Shown here: piece by piece, positions 7,872-18,184 of the stretch
How positions within the stretch are numbered: position 1 is the stretch's first letter
How the letters are laid out: each line of letters begins with the position of its first letter
Assembly (NCBI RefSeq): GCF_022701255.1
Contig: NZ_CP031705.1
Span: 3,658,001 to 3,722,000 of the forward strand
Reading direction: 5' to 3'
From: Microcoleus vaginatus HSN003
Lineage (GTDB): Bacteria > Cyanobacteriota > Cyanobacteriia > Cyanobacteriales > Microcoleaceae
Length of the DNA stretch: 64,000 bases
Notes under the pieces: model-generated
The model's database searches: none
What the model saw: only the letters and a program-made list of their open reading frames with translations
Told to the model about the DNA's origin: nothing
Translations under genes and position numbers: made by a program

Positions 7872-8663
7872 GTGAAGCTTTTTATTTACCATACCCCGGA
7901 ACTTACGCCAGCCGACAAAATGCCGGCTTGCGCGATCGCAGTTGATGTGCTGCGGGCGACTACGACAATGGCAACGGCCCTGAATAATGGGGCGGAAGCT
8001 GTCCAAGTTTTCAGCGACTTAGATAAGCTAATGGCCGAGAGCGAAAAATGGCCTGCAGATAAGCGGATTCGCGCCGGAGAGCGCGGCGGCGGCAAAGTTG
8101 AGGGATTTGACATGGGGAATTCCCCCCTCGACTGCACGCCAGAAAAGGTGACTGGGAAGCGAATTTTTATCAGCACAACTAACGGTACTCGGGCTCTGGA
8201 GAGAGTGCAAGCTGCTGAAACTGTGTTAACGGCGGCTTTGATTAACCGCAAATCTGTGGTGCAGTTTTTGTTAAATAAACAGCCGGAAACTATTTGGATT
8301 GTGGGTTCGGGTTGGGAAGGAAGTTATTCGTTGGAAGATACGGTTTGTGCTGGTGCGATCGCCCAAAGTCTGCTAGCAGAAAGCGGTATTCCTGCGAGCG
8401 ATTTTGCTGGTAACGATGAAGTATTTGGGGCTATTGCTCTTTACCTGCACTGGCAAGATCGGTTGCACGAATTGTTGGAACGTGCCAGTCACGGCCAGCG
8501 CCTACTCGGTTTAGGTGTTATTGAAGATTTAAAATATTGCGCGCAAACGGATACTTTAGATGTGCTGCCGATGCAGCGAGAACCGGGAGTTTTGGTTAAG
8601 TCGGATTTTAAAATTCCTCAGGCGGATTTCTGGGTTCAATCTTCAGAAGAAACGGCGAATTGA
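7872..8663 (+). CDS. comB: 2-phosphosulfolactate phosphatase family protein (ComB)
   Basis: A 263-residue protein of the ComB family. Visible hallmarks are [17 protein letters not shown] near the N-terminus, [19 protein letters not shown] in the middle, and STTNGTRAL followed by [19 protein letters not shown]. In methanogens ComB hydrolyses 2-phosphosulfolactate during coenzyme M synthesis. Cyanobacteria lack that pathway, so the true substrate here is unknown and the name reflects family only. It ends convergently with the lipid-A-synthase-like gene, with a strong hairpin between them. Confidence 0.88.
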   Translation: MKLFIYHTPELTPADKMPACAIAVDVLRATTTMATALNNGAEAVQVFSDLDKLMAESEKWPADKRIRAGERGGGKVEGFDMGNSPLDCTPEKVTGKRIFISTTNGTRALERVQAAETVLTAALINRKSVVQFLLNKQPETIWIVGSGWEGSYSLEDTVCAGAIAQSLLAESGIPASDFAGNDEVFGAIALYLHWQDRLHELLERASHGQRLLGLGVIEDLKYCAQTDTLDVLPMQREPGVLVKSDFKIPQADFWVQSSEETAN

Positions 8664-8689
8664 AATTTTCGGCGAATGCAGTATTAGTA

Positions 8690-8709
8690 AGGTGCGCCTC
8701 GGCGCACCT
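8690..8709. terminator. Perfect 9-bp hairpin between convergent genes
   Basis: AGGTGCGCC (8690-8698) and GGCGCACCT (8701-8709) are perfectly complementary with a two-base centre. Its position between the convergent comB and the gene at 8796 suggests a bidirectional transcription block, although no U tract follows directly. Confidence 0.5.
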
Positions 8710-8795
8710 ACGGAAATTAGTAGTTATTGAACAAGTTTTTTTTCAAAGAAAGTAGTATTAAAGATACTGGGCAGGAACACAAAATAGTTTTGTCT

Positions 8796-10181
8796 CTAGT
8801 GGATTGCAGGCAATTGAGAATTGCTGGATTCACCGCCGAAGCGCTGAATTAAACACTCGGCAATTCTGGCTGCCGCACCGGATTCTCCCATGCGCCGCAA
8901 GCCATTTTCAGCGATTAGCTGCAACCTGTCGGGGTCGCGGAGCAAAGACTGCACGGCACCGGCAACTTCGGCGGGATGTTTGACTAAAATTAATGACGGG
9001 CCTAACAGGCGACTTTGAGCTTCTGCAAAAGCGGGAGTAAATTGCGGGCCGTTTCCGGGAATGGCGATCGCGGGTTTTCCTAAACCTACAAATTGTTCTG
9101 TAGCCGTTCCTGCCATTGCTATTGCTAAATCTGCTTCGTACAAACAATCGTTAAAACTTTGCTGAGTCAAAATCATTGTGGCGTTTCTCTGCACAAATGT
9201 CAGCGGTAATAGCAAACTAGGAGATTCTTTCTGAATTTCTTGAGCGCTAGAAACAGGAGGTCGCAAAATACTTCCTTCTCGCCGCTGCGTTCTAGTTTCG
9301 CCTTCTTGTCGCCAGCCGAAAAATTCTAAACTAGGTCGCAAAGCTTCTAAATTTAACTGAGGAGAAATGGCTCCAAAAAATAACAATTTGCGATCGGCAA
9401 ACAGAGACAAAATTCCGGCTACAGCCTCTATTATTACCAGCCAATTAGCATAGGCTTCCGGCGCTCTAGAACCGGGGAGTAAGGTGATGACGAGCGATCG
9501 CGACCTTTCCCGAAACTCTGCGTCAGGGCCGTAAAAACCGGCTGGATTTTCCGGTTCGAGTCCGTCCATCATGGGGTTTCCGAGATTGTAAGCGGGAATT
9601 CCCAGCTTTTGTAAAGTCTCGGCGGTTAGCGCGTCCCTGGCAAAAACGGCCCGACAGCGCGATCGAGTCATCAACCAGCGCTCCCAAGGCAAATAAACTG
9701 ATCGCGGGGAACCCCACCAACCAAAGACTCGGGATTTGCGAGCCAGAGGCCCGTTCTCGTCGCGCAAATAATACTCTGACTTGGCAGTACCGACAAAGGC
9801 GTAGGGCGCACCGCCCAGCCAAGCAAACAGCAGCGGTACAATATCCCCGCAGGCTAAAATAACGCCGTCTTGATTCCCAGACTCTTGTTGCGATCGCACC
9901 CAAGCGCGGATGGCTTTAAACTGAGCGATGGTCAACTGAAGCAGGCCGCCTTTAACATCGCGCAAAAATTCCCTCCCGTCCATGTAAATAAAGCCGCCCG
10001 AAGGCATTCGCTGTACCGGGCCGATGATGTGGGCGTTTTCTAGTTGAGCGAAAGCTTGCCCTTCACCCACTAGCGGAAACACGGCTAATTCTGGCGGATG
10101 CGGGTGCTGTTGTAGTTCCTGCAAGATGCGAAGGGCGATCGCGTCTTCTCCGTGGCCATTACTGAGGCAAAGTAATTTCAA
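8796..10181 (-). CDS. Lipid-A-disaccharide synthase-related glycosyltransferase
   Basis: About 461 residues from a TTG start at 10181, giving the family-typical N-terminus KLLCLSNGHGEDAIALRIL. An upstream in-frame ATG at 10286 would add 35 residues, MRSSLHLLQHP and so on, that do not look conserved. The protein has a GT-B glycosyltransferase fold like LpxB: an N-terminal Rossmann half with the GHGED loop, and a C-terminal half with LLPGSRAPEAYANW and AMAGTATEQFVGLGKPAI, the nucleotide-sugar binding region. Cyanobacteria largely lack canonical lipid A, so this LpxB-like family (TIGR03492 type, from memory) has an unassigned acceptor. It is probably associated with the inner face of the membrane. 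Confidence 0.8.
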   Translation of the reverse strand: MKLLCLSNGHGEDAIALRILQELQQHPHPPELAVFPLVGEGQAFAQLENAHIIGPVQRMPSGGFIYMDGREFLRDVKGGLLQLTIAQFKAIRAWVRSQQESGNQDGVILACGDIVPLLFAWLGGAPYAFVGTAKSEYYLRDENGPLARKSRVFGWWGSPRSVYLPWERWLMTRSRCRAVFARDALTAETLQKLGIPAYNLGNPMMDGLEPENPAGFYGPDAEFRERSRSLVITLLPGSRAPEAYANWLVIIEAVAGILSLFADRKLLFFGAISPQLNLEALRPSLEFFGWRQEGETRTQRREGSILRPPVSSAQEIQKESPSLLLPLTFVQRNATMILTQQSFNDCLYEADLAIAMAGTATEQFVGLGKPAIAIPGNGPQFTPAFAEAQSRLLGPSLILVKHPAEVAGAVQSLLRDPDRLQLIAENGLRRMGESGAAARIAECLIQRFGGESSNSQLPAIH

Positions 10182-10344
10182 TCCCAACTCTCTCAAAAAC
10201 TGTCTCTGAATATATAGAAGCAAGATTAGCCGCAGGATGCAAGGTGGTATAGCCGGATGTTGAAGTAAGTGGAGCGACGATCGCACGAGGCGGGGACTTT
10301 TGGTAAAATAGCAGATGAAACTCCTATTTTAGAGGTAAAAGCGG

Positions 10345-10908
10345 ATGGTACAAACCCTGCCAAAATCTTTGACACTCCAAGAGTTTCTGAAGTTGCCAGA
10401 AACCAAACCAGCCAGCGAGTACATTGACGGTGCAATCATTCAAAAACCGATGCCTCAAGGAGAACATAGTGTCATTCAAGGCGAGTTGACAAGTGCTGCT
10501 AATGCTACTCTCAAACCTCAAAAAGTGGCGCGAGCATTTCCCGAACTACGGTGCATTTTTGGCGGTAGAGCGATCGTTCCAGACGTGAGTGTATTCACTT
10601 GGGAGCGAATTCCCCGTAAAGAAAATGGTGGTGTGGCAAATGTGTTTGCGATCGCCCCAGATTGGACAATTGAAATCATCTCCCCCGACCAAAACCAAAC
10701 TAAAGTTACTAAAAATATTTTACATTGTCTCAAACACGGAACTCAAATGGGTTGGTTAATTGATCCAGAGGAGCAATCGGTTTTTGTATATCGGCCGACT
10801 CAATCAACGGAGGTGTTTGACGAACGGGAACAGTTATTGCCCATGCCATCTTTTGCCAGAGAATTGCAACTAACAGTAGGAGATTTATTTGGTTGGCTAT
10901 TAGAGTGA
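10345..10908 (+). CDS. Uma2 family endonuclease
   Basis: A complete 187-residue Uma2 (DUF820) protein. Visible in order are ASEYIDGAIIQKP near residue 30, GGRAIVPDVSVFTWERIP in the middle with the PDV acidic site, DWTIEIISPDQNQTKV (the E-x-I strand plus Gln/Lys) and GTQMGWLIDPEEQSVFVYRP near the C-terminus. This is the PD-(D/E)XK nuclease-like layout. The biological role is unknown. It is divergently arranged with the LpxB-like gene. The family also appears at the left window edge. Confidence 0.88.
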   Translation: MVQTLPKSLTLQEFLKLPETKPASEYIDGAIIQKPMPQGEHSVIQGELTSAANATLKPQKVARAFPELRCIFGGRAIVPDVSVFTWERIPRKENGGVANVFAIAPDWTIEIISPDQNQTKVTKNILHCLKHGTQMGWLIDPEEQSVFVYRPTQSTEVFDEREQLLPMPSFARELQLTVGDLFGWLLE

Positions 10909-11226
10909 AACAACAAAATATTAGAGTAGGAGAGAGGGAGAGGGGGTGAGGATTTGACGAGTTTTGATATGGGATCGAAATAGACAGTTTAGATGGACAA
11001 CAGCTTCTCAGACAATACAGACAGTGCACTGAAAAGGTGCAAATTCTGAATGGGGCCTTGAGAATTGGGCATTGGGCATGGGAACTGACAACAAATAACT
11101 AATAACTAAGCTGTCGCGCATTTAAATTGTATATTCAGGGCGGGCGAGACGCCCACCCCACAAGACTTTGATTTTTTTTGACAGACAATTTAAAGGCTGA
11201 ACAGCTTAATGACCACTGACCACTGA
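10909..11226. repeat. Intergenic region with short tandem repeats
   Basis: The 318-base gap holds low-complexity direct repeats: GGGCATTGGGCAT near 11067-11080, AACAAATAACTAATAACTA near 11091-11109, and TGACCACTGACCACTGACT near 11209-11228, the last running into the 3' end of the large kinase gene. These are heptamer-like repeats typical of filamentous cyanobacteria. I see no gene. Confidence 0.5.
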
Positions 11227-14200
11227 CTACTGACCATCGATATATTGCTTTAAAGTATTCCGAATTTGTTTGAGCTGAAATCCCTTAGCAAGTAGGCGCA
11301 GCTTCGAGACAAACGGCCCTAAATTAGGTTCTAACCTCTCCAGATTAGCACTCTCATCAAAAATTTCTTCAATGTCGCCCATAGCTGCGAGTTTCAAAAG
11401 TTTTGTTACTGACTCAGAAGCCGCAGGTAACAGAGAAGAATAAGCAGGAAGATCAGAGGCGGGTGACAAACTGGGAGTTTTGCGCTTTTTGTTTTCCGAA
11501 GATTCCCCATAAATCCATTCTAGTCCCAAATGCACCCGCAACTGTTCCAAAAAGTGATTTGCTTCGATCGGTTTGGGAAGAAAATCATCGTAGCCTGCGA
11601 GGATGCTATCTTGCTGCGTAGCCTCGAAAACGCTAGCTGACATAGCGATTAACACGACATTTTTTACGACCGGCAACTGCCGCAGTTTTCTTGCAGTTTC
11701 TAAGCCATCCATTACAGGCATCCGCAAGTCCATTAAAATCACATCCGGTTTAAATTCAACAGTTTTGCAGAGGCATTCTTTCCCGTTTTGGGCTTCTGCA
11801 ACCTCAAATCCCAAACGCCGCAGCAGCTTGCACAACAAATCGCGATCCAGTTGATTGTCATCCACGATTAGCACTTTCCGCTGGTTGCCGATAAAACCGA
11901 CAACCCAGCGTTTTTCCTGCAAAGGAGACACCTCCAAGTACCGTTTAGCTGCGGGCAATTCTAAATCTACCCAAAAAATGCTGCCTTTTCCCAAAGTGCT
12001 GTGGACGCGAATTTCGGTACCCATTAGTTTCGCTAATTTCTGGCTAATCGACAGTCCGAGACCTGTACCTTCAACAAATGTATTGCCTCCTACTTGGTGG
12101 AAAGGCAAAAATATTTCTTCTAACTTGCTTCGTTCTATTCCTGTGCCGGTATCCTCGACTTGAAAACGGATTTTTAAAGCGTGTTTGGCTGCGATCGCAT
12201 TGTGGGCAAAGCGCATATAATTTTCTTTCAGTTCGGAACTCAAAGTCGAGAGTTCATAATTTTCTCCTTGCCCTCGACTCCAGGCCCCTGTGCCGACATA
12301 GCCGACTTTGAAAGTCACACCGCCGCTGTTAGTAAATTTAACGGCATTGCTGAGTAAATTTATGAGAATTTGGCGCAATCTTTTTGGATCGACACGAACG
12401 CCGGTAGGCAGGGGAGAGACTTGTTCGTAATGGAACAAAATTTCTTTTTGAGAGGCCCGCATCTGAAAGAGATCAGCAATGTTTTTAATAAAATTTATAA
12501 AATTTAACTCTTCCGGGTAGAGTTCCATTTTTCTAGCTTCAATTTTGGAAAGATCTAAAACATCGTCGATTAACATCAGCAGGTGTTGACCGCACTGTTG
12601 AATATTGCTGAGACTTTCTTGGTGATCGGAGCTTAAGTCTTTGTCGGTTTTGAGGATTTGAGCGTAACCTAAAACGCCGTTTAAAGGGGTGCGTAGTTCG
12701 TGGCTCATATTGGCAAGAAATTCGCTTTTGGCGCGGTTGGCGCTTTCTGCGACTTCTTTGGCTTGTTGGAGGGCAGATTCTGCAAGTTTGCGATCGACAA
12801 TTTCGGTTTGTGCTTGTTGAAATAGCGTCGATTGCTGGATTGCGATCGCCAATTGTACGCACAATTGCCGCAGGGATTCTATTTCTGAGGAATCCCAGCG
12901 ACGGGGGCCGCTGCAATCCTGGGCAATTAGCAGTCCCCAGAGCTGATTTTCTGCGGTTTGTTCGGTCTGGGAAATGCTTTCTGGTGCTTTTAAAATCGGC
13001 ACTACTAAGTTAGCTTTCACTTCAAATTCTTCGAGAAATCTCAGGTGGCATTCCCTCAGATTTTCACTATAAATATCTTCCATAGCTCGAATATGGCCTT
13101 GCTGGTAAATATCAACAAATCCCTCTTTAAAACATAAATCAAAATTGTGAAAATTTTGCAGAGAAATTCTATTTTTTGCCACTGATTCCACAACGACAAC
13201 GCCGCTCCAGTCGGGATTAAAGCGGTAAATAACTGTGCGGTCTGTTTGCAAAAAGTGTCGCACTTCTTCGACAGCAGTGCTGAGAACTTCTTCTAAATTG
13301 AGGGAGGAGCGAATGCGATCGAGCATGGCAACTACTAGCCGTTCTCGCCTTAATTGCTGCTGCAGAGCCATCTCCGCTTGTTTGCGTTCGGTGATGTCGG
13401 TAATTACTCCCACTAACCCGATTAAATTACCAGTTTCATCTTTAATGCCGTCGGCGCGAAATAAAGTTGTTACCCGTTCGTTGTTTTTAGTGTGGATTTT
13501 GAGTTCGCCTTGCCAAGATTTGCCTTTACGGATCGTTTTAAACATTTCTAGCAGCACTTTAGTTTGGGGGTAAATTGCTGTTAATCCGCCTGCTGTGTTT
13601 AGTTCTTCTGCGGTGTAGCCGTACTGTTGAACAAAGGCTTGATTGTGGTAAAGCGATCGCCCTGTCAAGTCAGCAATGCCGATCGCATCGCTGGTGCTTT
13701 CCACCGCTTGAGTAACTCGCAGCAAATCTAATTCTGCTTGTTTGCGATCGCTAATATCAGTAATAGTGCCGATATAGCCTTTAATTTCCTGCTTGTCTCC
13801 GATTTCTGCAATTGCCTGACCGATCACCCAGATTACACGACCATCTGGACGCTGAAAGCGGTATTCTGATTTAAAAGGAATTTTCTCAATAATTGCTCGA
13901 TGCCATTCATTTTTTACCCGCTCCGTATCATCGGGATGTATAGCATTCATCCAGCCAGTTTCTGCTGCTAATTCTGCGTTTAATCCCGTAATTTCGCTCC
14001 ACCGTTGATTCACATAAAGGCAATTTCCCAACCTGTCGGTGTGGAATATGCAAACTGGCGATGCTTCTGCTAAAGTTTGGTAGCGACGCTGGCTCGACCG
14101 CAGAGCTGATTCTACCTGTTTTCTATTAGTTATATCGCGGACTATTGAAATGATTTCGCCACCGACAAGCCTTGTCAGCGACAATTCTTGAGGGAACTTA

Positions 14201-16434
14201 CTACCGTCCCGGCGCTGACCTATCGCTTCTATATTGCAGTACCCTTTTTGCAGGAGCATCGGCATTATTTGTAGTTCAAAAAATAAATTTTCTGCTTTGC
14301 TGTAGAGCATTTTCCATTTCTTCCCATACAGTTCGCTAGTGCTAGCCAAGCCGTACATTTTGAGATAAGCCTCGTTGGAATAAATACATTCTTTATTATT
14401 ATTAAACATGGCGATTCCGTCATAAGCAGCCGCCATTGCTACTGCTTGTCGCTGGAGTTGGGACTCTGCTTGTTTGCGAGAGGTAATGTCGTGACCGACT
14501 GAGTAGATTAAACCTTCTTCACCAAATGGCGATGATGTCCACAGGAAGCATTTGTAAGAACCATCTTTGCAGAGATAGCGGTTTTCAAAGGAGATGCTGG
14601 AGGTACCTGCTATTAGTTTTGCCCCTTCGGCTACGGTAGCTTTTCGATCGTCTGGATGAACAAATTCGATCATTGGCTTGGCCAACACTTCACTAATACT
14701 GTAGCCTAAAGCTGTTGACCAAGCTGGGTTTAAACGTTTAAAATTACCGTCAAAACCAACAATGCAAAGCAAGTCTAAGGAGATGGTAAAAAAACGATCG
14801 CGCTCTGTTTGGGCCTGCTTTAATTCAGTGATATCCATCACTAAACCGTCCCAGAGAATATCGCCTTGGCTGCCAGATTTGCTTTCATTATTGAGCCTTT
14901 CTGGTCTTGCCGCTCCTTGCAGCCACTTAACTTTTCCAGATGGTAAAGTCTGCCGCCACTGCTGCTGCCAAGGTTCCAGAGTAGTGGCTGAAATGGCGAT
15001 CGATGCTTTTAAATCTAAGAGATCGTCTGGGTGAATTCCCTTGGAAATCAGTTCCGCATTTTGCTCTAGTGCTTCTGCCTCTAATTCGTAGAGTTGGCGG
15101 CTGCCTGAAGAGATGTAGGGAAAAGATATTTTTCCAGTTGCTGACATTCGTAATTGATAAATTATTCCCGGCAGGTTAGCTACTAATTTTTGAAAGCGAG
15201 CTTCGCTTTGTTCCAGGGCTTTTTGTTGCTGTCTGTATTCGGTAAAATCTCTAATTGTCCCCACTATTACTTTACTGCCGTCGGCTATTTTGAAGACGCT
15301 TTTTTTGGTAGAAATTATGTGTTCTCTCCCGGCAGAGTCGGTGAATTTTTCTTCGGTTTCCAAGCAGACACCCGTTGTCAATACTTCTTCATCTTTTGTC
15401 CCAAAAACAGCAGCTTCTGATTGGGAGAAAAAGTCATAATCTGATTTGCCGATTAGTTCTTGCCGCGATTTGCCGACCAACTGACAAAAAGCATCATTTA
15501 ATATCATCCAGCGGTGTTGCTCGTCTTTGACAAAAATTGGGTCTGGGGTAGCATTTATGGTGTGGTTTAAAAATTCTTCTGACGCTTTCAGTTTGGCTTC
15601 GTAGCGGTAGCGATCGCTCACGTCCAACACTACTTCGATTATCCGGTCGATAGACCCGTCCAGGCGACGGATGCAGCGCAGGGAAACTCGCGTGTGAATT
15701 ATTTCGCCGTTTTTTGTGAGCCACCTTTTGTCTAAGATGTAACCGTCGATCCTACCTGCTAACATCTGAGAAAAATTTTCACAATTAGCTTCCAAATCCT
15801 CTGGATGAGTCAACTCTAGCCAATTCTTTTGCACGAGTTCGTAGCGCTCATAGCCCAGCAAATTGCACAGGGCCTCGTTAACTTCTATCCAGTGGCAATT
15901 TAGAGGAATTTCGCTGTCAATAATTGGAGCGATGATGGCAATGCCGATCAGGGAATTTTCCACCACCGAGCGATATTTTTCTTCACTTTTTCGCAAAGCA
16001 TCTTGACTGTTCTGGCGTTCTATGGCGTAACGGAGCGATCGAATTAACAGTTCGCTATCGATTTTCCTCTTTACCAAATAATCCTGTACGCCGACCGAAA
16101 TCAACCGCAGCGCAAGTTCTTCGTCGTTTTGGGCGGTCAGAACTACGATCGGCACATTTACCCCGTACTCTTGTACCCGAGCCACCGTCTCGATTCCCAG
16201 ACTATCTGGCAGTGAAAGGTCTAATAAAATTATGTCAAAAGTTTCTTGATTCAATCGCTGCTGCGCTTCGCTAAGGCGCTCTACTTTCGTCAGCACTATA
16301 CGCTGCGCGCCGCCAATTTCTGACAGCAAATCTTCAATAAGCTCAGCTTCCTGAGGGTTATCTTCTACTAACAGAACTTTAAAGCAGATAGGAGGCAAAG
16401 CTAAGTTAAAAACTGCTTTCATAATATTTATCAA
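11227..16434 (-). CDS. Hybrid sensor histidine kinase with DXCF-type cyanobacteriochrome GAF domain
   Basis: A 1735-residue cytoplasmic kinase. Order: receiver domain (about 18-140, phosphoacceptor D72), roughly seven PAS/PAC units (about 150-1020), a GAF domain (about 1030-1200), HisKA with H1245 in NMSHELRTPLNG, HATPase (about 1340-1495, with VEDTGTGI and GTGLGLSI), and a second receiver (about 1520-1640, D1569 in LMDLRMPVMDG). The GAF domain has D1099-L-C1101-F and C1129-H1130 (RECHLRFLEEF, then VKANLVVPIL). These are the second-Cys and canonical bilin-binding Cys of DXCF cyanobacteriochromes, which usually sense blue/green-range light. The C-terminal tail may be HPt-like but no clear His motif is visible. 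It is followed at 16832 by another kinase on the same strand. Confidence 0.92.
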   Translation of the reverse strand: MINIMKAVFNLALPPICFKVLLVEDNPQEAELIEDLLSEIGGAQRIVLTKVERLSEAQQRLNQETFDIILLDLSLPDSLGIETVARVQEYGVNVPIVVLTAQNDEELALRLISVGVQDYLVKRKIDSELLIRSLRYAIERQNSQDALRKSEEKYRSVVENSLIGIAIIAPIIDSEIPLNCHWIEVNEALCNLLGYERYELVQKNWLELTHPEDLEANCENFSQMLAGRIDGYILDKRWLTKNGEIIHTRVSLRCIRRLDGSIDRIIEVVLDVSDRYRYEAKLKASEEFLNHTINATPDPIFVKDEQHRWMILNDAFCQLVGKSRQELIGKSDYDFFSQSEAAVFGTKDEEVLTTGVCLETEEKFTDSAGREHIISTKKSVFKIADGSKVIVGTIRDFTEYRQQQKALEQSEARFQKLVANLPGIIYQLRMSATGKISFPYISSGSRQLYELEAEALEQNAELISKGIHPDDLLDLKASIAISATTLEPWQQQWRQTLPSGKVKWLQGAARPERLNNESKSGSQGDILWDGLVMDITELKQAQTERDRFFTISLDLLCIVGFDGNFKRLNPAWSTALGYSISEVLAKPMIEFVHPDDRKATVAEGAKLIAGTSSISFENRYLCKDGSYKCFLWTSSPFGEEGLIYSVGHDITSRKQAESQLQRQAVAMAAAYDGIAMFNNNKECIYSNEAYLKMYGLASTSELYGKKWKMLYSKAENLFFELQIMPMLLQKGYCNIEAIGQRRDGSKFPQELSLTRLVGGEIISIVRDITNRKQVESALRSSQRRYQTLAEASPVCIFHTDRLGNCLYVNQRWSEITGLNAELAAETGWMNAIHPDDTERVKNEWHRAIIEKIPFKSEYRFQRPDGRVIWVIGQAIAEIGDKQEIKGYIGTITDISDRKQAELDLLRVTQAVESTSDAIGIADLTGRSLYHNQAFVQQYGYTAEELNTAGGLTAIYPQTKVLLEMFKTIRKGKSWQGELKIHTKNNERVTTLFRADGIKDETGNLIGLVGVITDITERKQAEMALQQQLRRERLVVAMLDRIRSSLNLEEVLSTAVEEVRHFLQTDRTVIYRFNPDWSGVVVVESVAKNRISLQNFHNFDLCFKEGFVDIYQQGHIRAMEDIYSENLRECHLRFLEEFEVKANLVVPILKAPESISQTEQTAENQLWGLLIAQDCSGPRRWDSSEIESLRQLCVQLAIAIQQSTLFQQAQTEIVDRKLAESALQQAKEVAESANRAKSEFLANMSHELRTPLNGVLGYAQILKTDKDLSSDHQESLSNIQQCGQHLLMLIDDVLDLSKIEARKMELYPEELNFINFIKNIADLFQMRASQKEILFHYEQVSPLPTGVRVDPKRLRQILINLLSNAVKFTNSGGVTFKVGYVGTGAWSRGQGENYELSTLSSELKENYMRFAHNAIAAKHALKIRFQVEDTGTGIERSKLEEIFLPFHQVGGNTFVEGTGLGLSISQKLAKLMGTEIRVHSTLGKGSIFWVDLELPAAKRYLEVSPLQEKRWVVGFIGNQRKVLIVDDNQLDRDLLCKLLRRLGFEVAEAQNGKECLCKTVEFKPDVILMDLRMPVMDGLETARKLRQLPVVKNVVLIAMSASVFEATQQDSILAGYDDFLPKPIEANHFLEQLRVHLGLEWIYGESSENKKRKTPSLSPASDLPAYSSLLPAASESVTKLLKLAAMGDIEEIFDESANLERLEPNLGPFVSKLRLLAKGFQLKQIRNTLKQYIDGQ

Positions 16435-16831
16435 TCAAAAAAATGTTAAACCAACTTGAATTTCACCTTTATTTCCGGGGCCGTTATTCACCACCTACAC
16501 ATACATCGGCGGTCAGATTCCGGTGTGAGCGAGCGCTACAAAAAATGTCTTTAATACTTATAATTATATCACGCACTAACTAGAGTGTCAACGCGCAACA
16601 ATTTGGATTCTAACTTGTACTTTATACCCTTTTAAAAAAAGAAGGCAACTGTAGGCTCGTGCTTCCAATCCCAATAGTCACAGTCCTTCCCAATAATTCA
16701 AGTCTGTAATCTAAAATCTAAAATAGTATTAACTTCTACCTTGTAGCTTCTAGCTTCTGCCTTTAAATATAAAATTTAATATAGCTTTCGCTGCCTTCTA
16801 GCTTCTACATTCTGTCGAAAGGATGTCTCAA
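16435..16831. other. Intergenic region between two signalling genes
   Basis: 397 AT-rich bases with short repeats (CTAAAATCTAAAATAG near 16711, and TTCTAGCTTCTGCC-type repeats around 16748-16810). No ORF, tRNA or clear hairpin is visible. It should contain the promoter of the large kinase gene transcribed leftward. Confidence 0.4.
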
Positions 16832-18124
16832 TTAAGCCAGAGTAAAGTAAAAAGTTGAACCTTGTGCCGGTTGCGATTCCACCCAGATACATCCGCCGTG
16901 AAGTTCCACAATTTTTTGACAAATTGCTAAACCAATACCTGTCCCAGAATATTCTCTTTGAGTGTGCAAGCGCTGGAAAATTTGAAAGATGCGTTTTTGA
17001 TGCTGCGGAGCAATCCCAATTCCATTATCTGAGACAGAAATTAACCACTTTTTATCCTGTTTGCAAGCGGTAATATGAACCACAGGCGGTGCATCGTGGC
17101 GATATTTAATCGCATTGCTGACTAAATTCTGAAATAGCTGTACAAGTTGAGAAATATCCCCCATTACCGCTGGTAATTCGCTGTAAGTGACAACGGCTTT
17201 ATTCTCGCGGATCGCCCCTTGCAGGTTTGCGAGTGCTCGATCGACTGCGTGATTGCAATCTGTCAGTTCAAAAGGTTTCCGACTCCGGCCAACGCGCGAA
17301 TATTCGAGTAAATCGTCAATTAAAGTTTGCATTCTGGTGCAGCCCTGAACGATATTGCCGATAAACTTACTACCTTGGGTGTCGAGTTGGTCTTTGTAGC
17401 GTTTTTCTAAAAGTTGAGCATAACTGGCAATGGTTGCTAAAGGCGCTTGCAAGTCATGAGAAGCCACATAAGCAAATTGTTCTAGTTCTGCATTTGAACG
17501 TGCTAATTCTTGGTTAGATTTTAATAAAGCCGATTCGGCGCGCTGGCGGTGCGATATCTCTTGTTGGAGTACCAAATTTTGCTCTTGCAGAGCTTTTTCA
17601 ACTGCGCGACGGGTGCTGATTTCTTGTTGCAAGATTTGGTTTTTCTCCTGAAGTGTTTTTTCTACCGCTAAGCGGCTGGTGATTTCTTCTTGCAGCAGCA
17701 CATTTTGTTCTTTTAGCTGCTTTTGTAAGTTCCGTAGGCTGAGGTGACTTTCGATGCGGGCGAGCACTTCTTCAAACTGAAATGGCTTGCTGATATAGTC
17801 AACACCTCCCACAGCAAATGCGTTTACTTTGTCGAAAACTTCATCCTTAGCGCTGATAAAAATTACTGGTATTTCGCGAGTTTTAGGTTCTAATTTCAAG
17901 TGCTGACAAACTTCGTAGCCGTTCATTTCCGGCATCATTATGTCGAGCAAAATCAAATCGGGTGGATTAGAATTGCAGGCTCTCAGAGCCATTTTTCCGT
18001 TAATCACGCAGCGGGGTGTGTACCCCCTCTGAGTCAACATCGTAGACAACAGACGCAGGTTTTCTGCTGTATCGTCTACTACTAAAATGTTTCCTAACGG
18101 CGTCCCTGGTTGGTGATTGTTCAT
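16832..18124 (-). CDS. Response regulator-histidine kinase hybrid
   Basis: A 430-residue soluble protein. An N-terminal receiver domain (about 12-128, D61 in LLDIMMPEMNGYE, K113 in SKPF) is followed by a coiled coil made of three tandem 21-residue repeats (about 141-203, each built like LQQEISTRRAVEKALQEQ). A HisKA domain of the phytochrome-linked class follows (H223 in YVASHDLQAPLATI) and a HATPase domain (about 310-428, with SDNGIGI and GTGIGLAIC). Receiver-first kinases act downstream of another kinase in phosphorelays, and the neighbouring light-type kinase at 11227-16434 on the same strand is a possible partner (inference). Confidence 0.88.
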   Translation of the reverse strand: MNNHQPGTPLGNILVVDDTAENLRLLSTMLTQRGYTPRCVINGKMALRACNSNPPDLILLDIMMPEMNGYEVCQHLKLEPKTREIPVIFISAKDEVFDKVNAFAVGGVDYISKPFQFEEVLARIESHLSLRNLQKQLKEQNVLLQEEITSRLAVEKTLQEKNQILQQEISTRRAVEKALQEQNLVLQQEISHRQRAESALLKSNQELARSNAELEQFAYVASHDLQAPLATIASYAQLLEKRYKDQLDTQGSKFIGNIVQGCTRMQTLIDDLLEYSRVGRSRKPFELTDCNHAVDRALANLQGAIRENKAVVTYSELPAVMGDISQLVQLFQNLVSNAIKYRHDAPPVVHITACKQDKKWLISVSDNGIGIAPQHQKRIFQIFQRLHTQREYSGTGIGLAICQKIVELHGGCIWVESQPAQGSTFYFTLA

Positions 18125-18184
18125 TGATTATTTCCCTGTTCCTGTTTTATTCACACAAGATGTTTGCAGCTATCGATTTTATTT

